From UBA6163 sp031411655 (lineage in GTDB: Bacteria > Planctomycetota > Planctomycetia > Pirellulales > Pirellulaceae), in the NCBI GenBank assembly GCA_031411655.1, contig JANOBM010000124.1:1-64000 (forward strand): a stretch of 64,000 bases of DNA. The letters are read 5' to 3'. Positions within the stretch are counted from its first letter, which is position 1; each line of letters starts with the position of its first letter. Both the position numbers and the translations under genes were made by a program. This document shows, in pieces, positions 18,173 through 26,783 of this stretch. The notes beneath the pieces are model-generated. The model made no database searches and had not been told where the DNA came from. It saw only the letters and a list, made by a program, of their open reading frames with translations.

Positions 18173-19912
18173 TCAATGGATCCCCGGTTCAGCGCCGGGT
18201 GATCGTCCGGTGAGGAAATCGAAATCGCATCCTTGATTGGCTTGTTGGATGTGTTTGGAAAACAAATGGCCGTAGCCTCTTTCAAATTTTGGCTCTGACG
18301 GTTTCCATGCTGATCTCCTCGCCATGAGTTCGGCATCACTGACGTGGAGATGGATCGTCCGTTTCGGTACATCGATTTCGATCTCATCGCCATCCTTCAC
18401 AAAGGCCAACGGGCCGCCGACAAAGCTCTCGGGCGCGACGTGCAGGATGCAGGTGCCGTAACTTGTACCGCTCATCCGCGCATCGGAAATTCGGACCATG
18501 TCTCGAACGCCCTCTCGGAGCAGTTTCTTTGGGATGGGGAGCATGCCCCATTCCGGAAAACCAGGAGCACCTAAGGGACCTGCATTCTGGAGTACCAAGA
18601 CCGAATCGGCCGTGACGGGTAAATCGGGATCGTCGAGTCGAGCCCGCATGTCAGGGTAATCCTTAAACACGATCGCTCGACCCCGGTGGCGGGACAATTT
18701 GGGATCGGCCCCCAAGGGTTTTGTGACGCAGCCGTCCGGAGCAAGGTTGCCGCGTAGCACGCAGGTACCACCGCCGGGAGCGACCGGATGATTGACGGGA
18801 CGAATCACATCGGGATCGATCGTCTCAGCGCTGGAGATTTGTTCTCCGAGGGTATTGCCAGAAACGGTGAGACAGTCGGTTGAAATCCGATTTCCCAGTT
18901 CTTTTAACAGCGCGGGGAGGCCACCGGCGTTGAAAAAATCCTCCATCAGAAATCGGCCTCCGGGACGCAAATCTCCTAGCACCGGGGTCAAACGCGACAG
19001 TTCATCGAAGTCGTCAAGCGAAAGCTTCAGGTCGGCGCGCCCGGCGAGCGCGATCAAATGGACGATCGCATTGGTGCTGCCCCCAACGGCAAGCGCCGTC
19101 GTGACGCCATTGAGGATCGCTTTTCGGGTCATGATCTTCGAAGGCTTTAAGTTTTCCCAGGCGATATCGACCGCGCGGCGTCCGGTCCGAACGGCCAATC
19201 GGCTGTGCTCCGCGAAGACCGACGGGATTGCCGCCGCGCCACTGAGTGTAAAGCCCATCGCTTCAGCGACGCACGCCATCGTACTTGCCGTGCCCATGGT
19301 CATGCATGTGCCGGCAGAACGAGCGATGCAGTTCTCGATTTCGTTCCACTCGCCGTCGCATATCAGGCCAGCGCCTCGCTGGTCCCAGTATTTCCAGGCG
19401 TCGCTGCCGCTACCTAAAGTCACATCGCGCCAACGGGCCTTTAGCATCGGGCCGGCCGGAAAGAAAATACTTGGTACGTCAGCGCTGATCGCCCCCATCA
19501 ACATTGCTGGTACCGTTTTATCACAGCCGCCCATCAATACGGCTGCATCAATCGGATGACAGCGAAGAACCTCTTCGACTTCCATTGCAAGGAGATTGCG
19601 ATAAAGCATGGTGGTTGGCTTCATCAGCATTTCGCCAAGGGACAGTACAGGCACCTCGACAGGAAATCCTCCGGATTGCAGGATGCCTCGACGCACCTCG
19701 GCGGCTCGATCGCGGAAGTGCGAATGGCAAGTGTTAAGCTCGCTCCAAGTGTTGAGAATGGCGATGACCGGACGATCTCGATAGTCGATGTCGTCGAAGC
19801 CCATTCCTTTCAATCGAGAACGATGTCCGAATGAACGCAGATCGTCAGGTGCAAACCAACGTGCCGAACGCAGTGCAGACGGGTTACGAGGCGGATGGGA
19901 CGGTTCGTTCAT
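18173..19912 (-). CDS. IlvD/Edd-family dehydratase, probably sugar-acid (arabonate/xylonate type)
   Basis: A 579-residue iron-sulfur dehydratase of the IlvD/Edd family. Conserved cluster cysteines are seen in LNTCHSHF, GGCDKTVPA and AGTCMTMGTASTMAC. The N-terminal RSRLKGMGF and overall sequence resemble L-arabonate/D-xylonate dehydratases more than the branched-chain amino acid enzyme. Expected reaction: loss of water from an aldonic acid to give 2-keto-3-deoxy acid; alternatively dihydroxy-acid dehydration. Its ATG overlaps the stop codon of glnE by four bases (ATGA), so it is translationally coupled to an adenylyltransferase of nitrogen control. No sugar transporter or kinase gene is nearby, so the substrate is inferred. 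Confidence 0.9.
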   Translation of the reverse strand: MNEPSHPPRNPSALRSARWFAPDDLRSFGHRSRLKGMGFDDIDYRDRPVIAILNTWSELNTCHSHFRDRAAEVRRGILQSGGFPVEVPVLSLGEMLMKPTTMLYRNLLAMEVEEVLRCHPIDAAVLMGGCDKTVPAMLMGAISADVPSIFFPAGPMLKARWRDVTLGSGSDAWKYWDQRGAGLICDGEWNEIENCIARSAGTCMTMGTASTMACVAEAMGFTLSGAAAIPSVFAEHSRLAVRTGRRAVDIAWENLKPSKIMTRKAILNGVTTALAVGGSTNAIVHLIALAGRADLKLSLDDFDELSRLTPVLGDLRPGGRFLMEDFFNAGGLPALLKELGNRISTDCLTVSGNTLGEQISSAETIDPDVIRPVNHPVAPGGGTCVLRGNLAPDGCVTKPLGADPKLSRHRGRAIVFKDYPDMRARLDDPDLPVTADSVLVLQNAGPLGAPGFPEWGMLPIPKKLLREGVRDMVRISDARMSGTSYGTCILHVAPESFVGGPLAFVKDGDEIEIDVPKRTIHLHVSDAELMARRSAWKPSEPKFERGYGHLFSKHIQQANQGCDFDFLTGRSPGAEPGIH

Positions 19913-22900
19913 CGGCTCAACTCTTCCATCAACTGGTTAAACATCCGTCGGTTGGAAATACGGTACTCTCTGCACTGCGACATGATTTCGGAACCGTTTG
20001 CTTCGTTCATCAAGCATGCGAGCAGTTCTAGGAATGCAGGATCATCGGGGATCTCATGGCGTCTTGGTGAAGCAAGCAAGCACAATTTGGATTCCACGTC
20101 CCGGAGTGTTCGATAATTGTTCATAAGTGCTGTCGCCATGACGGCATCGAGGAAACCGCCATCCGAGAGTCGTTGTAGTGCATCAAGGGTCCCGGGAACC
20201 AACAAGCTTGGATACTTTGCCGCATACTTGAGCTGCAGCGTTTGCGTGAGCAGTTCCACATCGACTGTACCGCCGGGTGCGCGTTTCAAGTTGTCGTCTG
20301 CTGCAGTGGTTTCCATAGAAAATCGTAGATCGCGAATTTGTGTCGCCATCGAGGGATACCATTCGGTGGATGCGAGCAGCTCTACAACCATTCGATTTAC
20401 TCGTTCCCTTGCCGCCAGGGAGCCCGTGATGGCGCGAGCCTTGCACAAAGCGAGACGTTGTGAAAGCGTCGCTTCACCGCGCCGATAGAAGTTGTAGAAC
20501 GAATCGATGGATGCCGCAGATACAGGTGACTCGCAGGTATTTCGGTGGATGTTGATGCTGGAGCCCAGTTCGAACAAGCGATCCGCGTATGCTTTGTGAT
20601 TGATGCGTTTGTGGACGTCTTTAGCGAGTTCGGTGAAGAAGTTGGCGTTGGTTGTGGTTGTTCGGTGGCCGCCAACTCGGCGTCGCGTCATTCCATCACT
20701 GGTGTAAAGAAATAGGGTGTCAAAGTCGCTGAAGTAATTCGGTTCACGAGCCCCAAGCTTACCCAGGCCGAGCATGACCAATTCACTCTCGTCTTCCCCA
20801 TTCGACATCGGATCGCCATAACGTTCCGTGAGACCTCGCATCGCACTTTCAGAAACGCGACGGAGCACGGACTCGGCACAGGACGCCAGTGCGGCATGTG
20901 TCGCTTCGACGGGATCTTTACCGAGAACATCGCGAACGCCGATTTGCAGGTGAGCGCCGATTTTGAAACTGGCCACGATTGAATCGACATCACTAGCGCT
21001 GCGACAAAGCTCTGCGGAAGAGGCTTCAAGCCAGCGGTCAGATGGCAGGCGGTCCAGCAATAACGAATCGATCAATTCGTCAATCATTCCGGGATTGCGA
21101 ATTAGAATCCTTGCTAAATAGGGGCTGCAAGCGCAAATCCTTACCACCAGATGCATCGTTGGCGGGGCGACGCGGAACAGCTCCCAAAGCACGGATTTTG
21201 CACCTACCGAGTCACTCACCTCTACCAACGTCCCAAGCGTTGCGTGCGGATTGGGCGTTCGTCCGATTTCACTCAGGAGCTGTGGCGCGATTGCGGCCAA
21301 GTGGTGACGACACTTTCGGCTCGATAAAAAGGGCACTGGCTCTGTAGCCAGACGCTGGAAATCGTTCATCGCGAGGACGGGGTCGCTCATCCGATATTTA
21401 GACAGGGTTCGGCGAATAATGGATTCGTCAGGCTCCGGGTCAAGCAGTAGCTCTTCTTCGGCAGGCACGGGTGAGGAATCTCCAATCGCGTCGAGCAGCA
21501 GCCTGCGAATGGTTATGCGATTCAGCGAGACAGCATTTTCCAACGACTCACGCAAGCCCGCCAAGTCCCCGCGTCCTTGTGAATCGCGATGGCCAAGGTG
21601 CCATGCGATTCTTCGTTGCCGACGCTCCTGAGATAATTGTGCGCTCGAGGAAGGTGTTTCCTCCGTATCGGTTGATTCCAGTACGCAGCAGTGTTGGTGA
21701 CGCTTGAGGAAAGTGTAATGATCCGATAGTAAGGTTGCTTCTTGCAGTGAAATGCAATTGGCCTGCCGAAGTAACTCGATCGCTTCGAGTGTGCCACGGA
21801 CTCTCAATTGCGGTAAGTCGCCGCCATTGATCAACTGCAATAGAGCCACGATCGACTCAATGTCATTCAGGCCGCCTGGCCGACTTTTCGAGTCAGCCCC
21901 ACCAATAGGCAAAATGTTTTCCGTATCACTGGTATGAGCTTCGCCGTTCGTCACCGGTTCTTCTACGCGTCGACCGAACTTCCTCGCAAGCGTGTGCAAG
22001 CCGCCCACATCTGCGGGCTCTAAATAACGTCGATAGACCCACGGTTCCATTAACGCCAGGTATTCATTACCGAGGGACATACTGCCTGCAACGCATCGGC
22101 TTTTCACATAAAGCAGGCGCTCCCAAGTGCGGCCCATCAATTGGTAGTGACGGTAAGCCTCGATGACCGTTGTGGCCAAGGAGCCACTCTCGGTTAGCGG
22201 ATGATGGAGTGAAGCAATGTCGTAGATCCGCGAGGACTGATACTGTGGATGCGCGGAGCCAGACAATAAACTCTGGACTCCGTAGGCTAATTTGTCAAAG
22301 TACTCGTCGGCTGGAAGATTCACGTCGCCGTCTGTGGGACCGCATAAGTCACGCAGAAAAATAAGATCCAAAGGAGAATCATAGCCAAGCTCACTGCCAC
22401 CCAATGGTCCAAGTGCAATGACGGCGAAGCGTCCCCGCTCTCCATTGGGTCGTAATGGCTCGCCGTAGCGAACGGCAAGGCGACGGCTTACTGCCTGAAC
22501 GGCAGACTCAATGATGGCATCGGCGAGAACGGACAGTTGTGAGGCAACAACGCTCGGACCGGATTGTCCCACGAAGTCACCATATGCGATTCGCAACCGC
22601 TCGCGACGAAAGACTCCGCTAAGTACGTCACTAATCGCTTCATCCTGGCTTCCATGAGCAGCAAGGGTTTCCAATTCGGCGCTGATCTCGTCGACGAGCG
22701 TTTCACGGGACGCATCCGCCCCATCACTAGCCCTTACTAGATCTAACGATTCCGGCGCCGCAACAAGCCATTCACTTAGACGTTGTCCGGCTCCGAGCAA
22801 ATGGAGCAGAGTTGAAAGCGCACGGTCGTCACGTTCAAACAGCGCGAGTAATGCGGTCGGACTCCGTGAGGCAGAGATGAACCGTTCCAGCGAACGCAAA

Positions 22901-23100
22901 GTGAAAGCTGGATCCGCTGATTTTGGCAGCAGTATTTCCAGTCTGCCATAGAGACGCCGGAACAAATCTACCGGAACCGGCATCGAACCTATGGAAGCTA
23001 GCGCGTCTCGCGCATCGTTGTCTGCTGAGAGGCCGACTGCCGCGAGTAGCTCGCCATCCAGATCGTCGTCCATCCGGTCGATTGACTCCACAAAGTTCAT
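19909..23100 (-). CDS. glnE: Glutamine synthetase adenylyltransferase/deadenylylase with altered N-terminal active site
   Basis: A 1063-residue protein with two nucleotidyltransferase halves, as in GlnE, which attaches AMP to glutamine synthetase (C-terminal half) and removes it (N-terminal half). The C-terminal half keeps the motif GKLGAREPNYFSDFDTLF with both Asp residues (about residues 790-793). The N-terminal half reads GPLGGSELGYDSPLDLIF (231-248), where the family has GKLGGxELNxxSDIDLIF. The first catalytic Asp is thus Pro243, while Asp245 is kept, and the Lys of GKLGG is Pro232. Inference: deadenylylation may be weak or lost. Length is somewhat above the usual about 950. The gene overlaps the dehydratase gene downstream by four bases and diverges from the sigma factor gene. 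Confidence 0.93.
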   Translation of the reverse strand: MNFVESIDRMDDDLDGELLAAVGLSADNDARDALASIGSMPVPVDLFRRLYGRLEILLPKSADPAFTLRSLERFISASRSPTALLALFERDDRALSTLLHLLGAGQRLSEWLVAAPESLDLVRASDGADASRETLVDEISAELETLAAHGSQDEAISDVLSGVFRRERLRIAYGDFVGQSGPSVVASQLSVLADAIIESAVQAVSRRLAVRYGEPLRPNGERGRFAVIALGPLGGSELGYDSPLDLIFLRDLCGPTDGDVNLPADEYFDKLAYGVQSLLSGSAHPQYQSSRIYDIASLHHPLTESGSLATTVIEAYRHYQLMGRTWERLLYVKSRCVAGSMSLGNEYLALMEPWVYRRYLEPADVGGLHTLARKFGRRVEEPVTNGEAHTSDTENILPIGGADSKSRPGGLNDIESIVALLQLINGGDLPQLRVRGTLEAIELLRQANCISLQEATLLSDHYTFLKRHQHCCVLESTDTEETPSSSAQLSQERRQRRIAWHLGHRDSQGRGDLAGLRESLENAVSLNRITIRRLLLDAIGDSSPVPAEEELLLDPEPDESIIRRTLSKYRMSDPVLAMNDFQRLATEPVPFLSSRKCRHHLAAIAPQLLSEIGRTPNPHATLGTLVEVSDSVGAKSVLWELFRVAPPTMHLVVRICACSPYLARILIRNPGMIDELIDSLLLDRLPSDRWLEASSAELCRSASDVDSIVASFKIGAHLQIGVRDVLGKDPVEATHAALASCAESVLRRVSESAMRGLTERYGDPMSNGEDESELVMLGLGKLGAREPNYFSDFDTLFLYTSDGMTRRRVGGHRTTTTNANFFTELAKDVHKRINHKAYADRLFELGSSINIHRNTCESPVSAASIDSFYNFYRRGEATLSQRLALCKARAITGSLAARERVNRMVVELLASTEWYPSMATQIRDLRFSMETTAADDNLKRAPGGTVDVELLTQTLQLKYAAKYPSLLVPGTLDALQRLSDGGFLDAVMATALMNNYRTLRDVESKLCLLASPRRHEIPDDPAFLELLACLMNEANGSEIMSQCREYRISNRRMFNQLMEELSR

Positions 23101-23501
23101 TTATGCGAGGTTGCTTTGGTTGGAGAGTATACCGCAATCAACCTAAACGTGCCTGGGGCTTGGGCACGCCATCAGGTTCGATGTCGGAATCACAAATACG
23201 AACCGCAATCCAGAAAAAGGTTTCACAGGACAAAATTGCAACCTAGGTTTCTCGTACTACCGCAGAGCATCACGATTTGCGGTACTTGTCCGCCACCGGT
23301 GTTGCCTTTTCGCCCGACAGATGTTGCCTTTCTGCAACACTCCAATGTTTCGTCAGTCCCGGTGATGCTTTTCTGTAACTCTAATCCTGATAACGGTTTG
23401 CGATGATTTACTCGCTCGCTTGTGTGGACTATGGCATTGCTCCTGCTTGGTCGGTCGTCTTACCTGATTTCACCGATCACCTGGACGATGAGGACACCTT
23501 G
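23101..23501. promoter_or_regulatory. Divergent intergenic region glnE / rpoD with 22-bp direct repeat
   Basis: This stretch of about 400 bp separates glnE (minus) from the sigma factor gene (plus). It has two perfect copies of TGTTGCCTTT, starting at 23300 and 23322, two helical turns apart. A looser third copy occurs near 23364 (ATGCTTTTCTGTAAC compared with ATGTTGCCTTTCTGCAAC). Spacing of 22 bp places the copies on the same DNA face, as expected for a dimeric or tandem regulator. No clear -10 box was identified. Confidence 0.4.
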
Positions 23502-25097
23502 ATGCCAAAAAAGACCAGCCGCCGCAGCCTTCGTGATGATGCCTTTGATGCAGAGGAATCGATTCACCGTCGCGGGCGGGTGATGGGACAATCCGAGGTG
23601 GATGGATTTCTCGAAGACGAACCCATCGACAGCGAGGACGATATCGACGCAAGCGAACTTCGACGGGATCTGGTTGGAGCCGATCCAACCGAAGATCCGA
23701 TCCGAATGTACTTGATGCAGATGGGACAGATTCCTCTGTTGACTCGTGATCAAGAAGTGTCGGCAGCGAAACAAATCGAAAGAACGCGAGATCGTTATCG
23801 GCATTGGATGTTGGCTTCTGACTTCATGCTACGCGGTGCACTCCGGTTACTCGAACAAGTGCGTGATAAAAAGTTGCGACTCGATCGCACGATCGAAGTC
23901 AGCGTCACCAATGCCTCTGAAAAGAAGGCAATCATGTTGCGGATCGTTCCAAACGTCCGAACTCTCCGTCACCTCCTTTTGCAGAATAAGCAAGACTACC
24001 TCACTGCGGTAAATCCAAACCAGCCAATGCGGCTGCGCCGTGCGGCATGGCGCAATCTTGTCGTCCGTCGCAACAAGGCGGTCCGATTGGTTGAAGAAAT
24101 GCATTTGCGAACGGGTAAGCTTCAACCGTTGTTTGAAAAGGTTAGGCGATCAAGCGAGCGGATGAATGAGATTCGCAGCACGCTCGCGAACCCGAACCTA
24201 TTAGCGATGCCAGGGATGCCATCCCGTGACGAACTACGCCGTGAACTTTACCAGTTAATGCGAATGACGCTCGAAACACCGGCGACGGTTGCTCGGCGGA
24301 TTTCAAAGACAGATACTTATCGCGATGATTACGACGCAGCGAAGCGTGTGTTGTCGGCCGGTAACCTGCGACTTGTTGTTTCGATTGCTAAAAAGTATCG
24401 CAATCGTGGCTTGTCTTTCCTCGACTTGATCCAAGAAGGCAACACGGGATTGATGCGCGCTGTCGACAAATTTGAGCATGCTCGCGGATACAAGTTCAGT
24501 ACCTATGCGACATGGTGGATTCGCCAGGCCATTACCCGTGCAATTGCCGATCAAAGTAGAACCATCCGAATTCCTGTTCACATGATCGATACGATGAACA
24601 AGGTTCGTCAAATCGTTCGCGATCTGGTGCAGGAGAACGGTCGTGAACCGTCAGCAGAAGAGATCGCAGCCCGAGCTGGTTTGACACTCGACGATACTCG
24701 TATCGTCTTGAAAATGAGCCGCCAACCGCTTTCGTTGGATCAACCGCTCGGAGATAACGATGACAGCGTTTTTGGCGAATTCCTTGAAGACCATCGGGAC
24801 AACGATCCGTTGATGGAATCCAATCGCGAAGCGTTGAAAATGCAAATTGAAAGTGCGATGGAAACTCTCAACTATCGCGAACGTGAAATTTTGAGGCTTC
24901 GCTATGGGCTCGCCGATGGCTACACGTATACCTTGGAAGAGGTTGGTAAGATTTTCCAGGTGACAAGAGAACGTGTACGCCAAATTGAAAGTAAGGCAGT
25001 GCGGAAACTGCAGCAGCCCTATCGAGCCAAGTCACTTGCCAGCTTTCTCGATGGGAGTGACTGGGTATTCGTTGAAGGTGCAACCGAAGGCGTCTGA
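23502..25097 (+). CDS. rpoD: Primary RNA polymerase sigma factor (sigma-70/RpoD type)
   Basis: 531 residues from ATG 23502, chosen because AGGA lies seven bases upstream; the frame also allows ATG 23403. Region 1.2 is DPIRMYLMQMGQIPLLTRDQE. A helical non-conserved segment of about 180 residues follows. Region 2 has NLRLVVSIAKKYRNRGLSFL and the -10 recognition segment YKFSTYATWWIRQAITRA. Region 3 has TIRIPVHM. Region 4 has YREREILRLRYGL and the helix-turn-helix TLEEVGKIFQVTRERVRQIE. It is a full primary sigma factor that directs RNA polymerase to housekeeping promoters. The N-terminus is short and acidic (EDEPIDSEDDIDASE) in place of a full region 1.1. Confidence 0.95.
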   Translation: MPKKTSRRSLRDDAFDAEESIHRRGRVMGQSEVDGFLEDEPIDSEDDIDASELRRDLVGADPTEDPIRMYLMQMGQIPLLTRDQEVSAAKQIERTRDRYRHWMLASDFMLRGALRLLEQVRDKKLRLDRTIEVSVTNASEKKAIMLRIVPNVRTLRHLLLQNKQDYLTAVNPNQPMRLRRAAWRNLVVRRNKAVRLVEEMHLRTGKLQPLFEKVRRSSERMNEIRSTLANPNLLAMPGMPSRDELRRELYQLMRMTLETPATVARRISKTDTYRDDYDAAKRVLSAGNLRLVVSIAKKYRNRGLSFLDLIQEGNTGLMRAVDKFEHARGYKFSTYATWWIRQAITRAIADQSRTIRIPVHMIDTMNKVRQIVRDLVQENGREPSAEEIAARAGLTLDDTRIVLKMSRQPLSLDQPLGDNDDSVFGEFLEDHRDNDPLMESNREALKMQIESAMETLNYREREILRLRYGLADGYTYTLEEVGKIFQVTRERVRQIESKAVRKLQQPYRAKSLASFLDGSDWVFVEGATEGV

Positions 25098-25185
25098 TCG
25101 GCTTACCGTCGCAATTTTTTTGTGAACCTTTTTTATGCGACTGAATGCGAGTCGCTATTTCGTAAAACGAGATTCACGCAAGCTG
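25098..25185. other. Hairpin between convergent genes
   Basis: Between the rpoD stop and the stop of the convergent propeller gene lie a T-tract (25115-25121), a second T-tract (25129-25134) and an inverted repeat GCGACT/AGTCGC (25137-25142 and 25150-25155) with a 7-base loop. The T-tracts precede the stem rather than follow it on the plus strand, so this is not a textbook terminator for rpoD, although it may act as a bidirectional stop. Confidence 0.35.
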
Positions 25186-26688
25186 CTATTTGGGTAGGTA
25201 ATTGAGGGTGTAGTAGGCGACCGGGTGAAGTAGTGATTCGCCATCGCCTGATTTGACGTCGCCGATGGAAAGTTCGTGAACGTGCCCAACGGTCATCTCC
25301 CCTAGCACTAGCCGAACGCTCATTGAATCGGCAGCGACTGTTGCCGACTTGATCGCAGGGCTTCGAGGATCAACTTCTGGACTGCCGTAATCACTTCGAT
25401 AGATGTACGTATAGGTGTTGAGTTTGTACTGATCCGTTTTTGCGGCAGCCAGCCGATCGATCGGTTTGGTAAAGACAAGCTCGAATCCATCGGGCTTTGC
25501 CTTCATCTCTTTCACCTCAAACGGAACTTTGCCAGTCCAATCCAATCGTTCAATGGCAAATGGCGCCGCTCCCGTTGAGCCCCATCCCCGATTGGTACCG
25601 CCCACAAACATCGATCCACTGGGTGTCATTTCCAGACCTACGTTACCCGACGAGAACCCTTTGCGAAACGGAAAGCAGGCACCTTGGTAGTGCCCGTTGA
25701 CCTTTTCTAGGAATACTCTCATGACGGTACTTTGCGCTTGATCAGCAACGAACAATTGATCTCTAAAGGGACCAAACTTTCCTTGCGTCGTATCGCAGGT
25801 AACTCCCGATGCCGATTGTCCCATTTTGCCGTACGGAAACATGACCGCAGTCGGTTCTAACTCCGGGATCCGCGTTGCTTCCACCATCATTCGGCTGTCG
25901 CTTTTAGGTTCGGTGGGGCGTTTGGGAAGCACCGGCTTGGCGAGATCAAACCACTGAAAACCGCCCGGATGCCCCATGAATTTGCCGGGGATCAAATGCT
26001 TTAAGCCACAGGTTCCATTCCATGGTCCTTGGTTGTCCGTATAGAAAACGTCGCCCGACGCATTCGCTCCTATACCTCCAGGCGACCGAATGCCACTAGC
26101 TGTTGGAATGACCCTTCCATCCGCGTTGATTCGCACGCACCAACCTCGATACGGCACGCTGCTTGAAAACGATCCTGTCAAACAAAGAACGACCCACAGG
26201 TTGTCTTCAGAATCAAACTTTGAGCCAAACGCGTATTCGTGGTAATCACCCGAAATGCCCCACCCGTCGGCAACCGTCTCAAACTCGTCGGCGACAAGGT
26301 CACCGTCGATGTCGCGGAGTCTCGTTACCTCAGGGCGCTGGGTCGCATACAACCATCCGTCCCGAAAAGCTAAGCTGAGCGGCTCGTGGAGACCTCTCGC
26401 ATAAAGATGGAAGGACGAGGCCGAAACTTCCTTGGAAAGCGGTGAATCAATCATCCAAATGTCGCCGCGCCGGGTGCACACCGCCAACCTACCGTCTGGC
26501 ATGAGTTGGAAACCAGCGGCTTCCAATACTTCATTGGCAGGCGTCTCGAATTTGGTGATCGTGTAATACGTCGCCTCGTCTTTTTCATTTGCAAGCACTT
26601 GCGTGCAAGCAGAAAGGGAGAGGACAAACAAATACAGGAAGGCAATGCCAACGCCGTAGCACCGACACCACTTAATAAGTTTCATCAT
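25186..26688 (-). CDS. Secreted beta-propeller protein, sorbosone/glucose dehydrogenase-like (putative lipoprotein)
   Basis: A 500-residue protein. The N-terminal hydrophobic segment ends in LSLSAC, a plausible lipobox (Cys about residue 28). The body has propeller strands of the soluble glucose/sorbosone dehydrogenase kind common in planctomycetes: MPDGRLAVCTRRGDIWMID, RDGWLYATQRPEVTRLRDID, FDSEDNLWVVLCLTG, SGIRSPGGIGANASGDVFYTDNQG and FGPFRDQLFVADQAQSTVMRV. The end (about 400-500) resembles an Ig-like domain. Probably binds or oxidises a sugar, but PQQ-binding residues cannot be confirmed. It follows the five-haem DUF1080 gene by 95 bases on the same strand, which would suit electron transfer from a dehydrogenase to a cytochrome. 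Confidence 0.8.
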   Translation of the reverse strand: MMKLIKWCRCYGVGIAFLYLFVLSLSACTQVLANEKDEATYYTITKFETPANEVLEAAGFQLMPDGRLAVCTRRGDIWMIDSPLSKEVSASSFHLYARGLHEPLSLAFRDGWLYATQRPEVTRLRDIDGDLVADEFETVADGWGISGDYHEYAFGSKFDSEDNLWVVLCLTGSFSSSVPYRGWCVRINADGRVIPTASGIRSPGGIGANASGDVFYTDNQGPWNGTCGLKHLIPGKFMGHPGGFQWFDLAKPVLPKRPTEPKSDSRMMVEATRIPELEPTAVMFPYGKMGQSASGVTCDTTQGKFGPFRDQLFVADQAQSTVMRVFLEKVNGHYQGACFPFRKGFSSGNVGLEMTPSGSMFVGGTNRGWGSTGAAPFAIERLDWTGKVPFEVKEMKAKPDGFELVFTKPIDRLAAAKTDQYKLNTYTYIYRSDYGSPEVDPRSPAIKSATVAADSMSVRLVLGEMTVGHVHELSIGDVKSGDGESLLHPVAYYTLNYLPK

Positions 26689-26783
26689 GTCAATTCACTT
26701 TACCGTTGGTGGAATCTCATCGATGCAAATCGCGGTTTCGTGTTATCCAATCTTCGCGATCCGTCTGATCGGTCATGGGACGT

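Noticed and set aside
18792..19559. Open frame on the plus strand (255 residues)
   Set aside because: It is antisense to the conserved dehydratase gene, whose cluster cysteines and motifs define the true strand.
25115..25155. Intrinsic terminator for rpoD
   Set aside because: The T-tracts precede the stem on the plus strand, so it lacks the stem-then-T order expected of a terminator.
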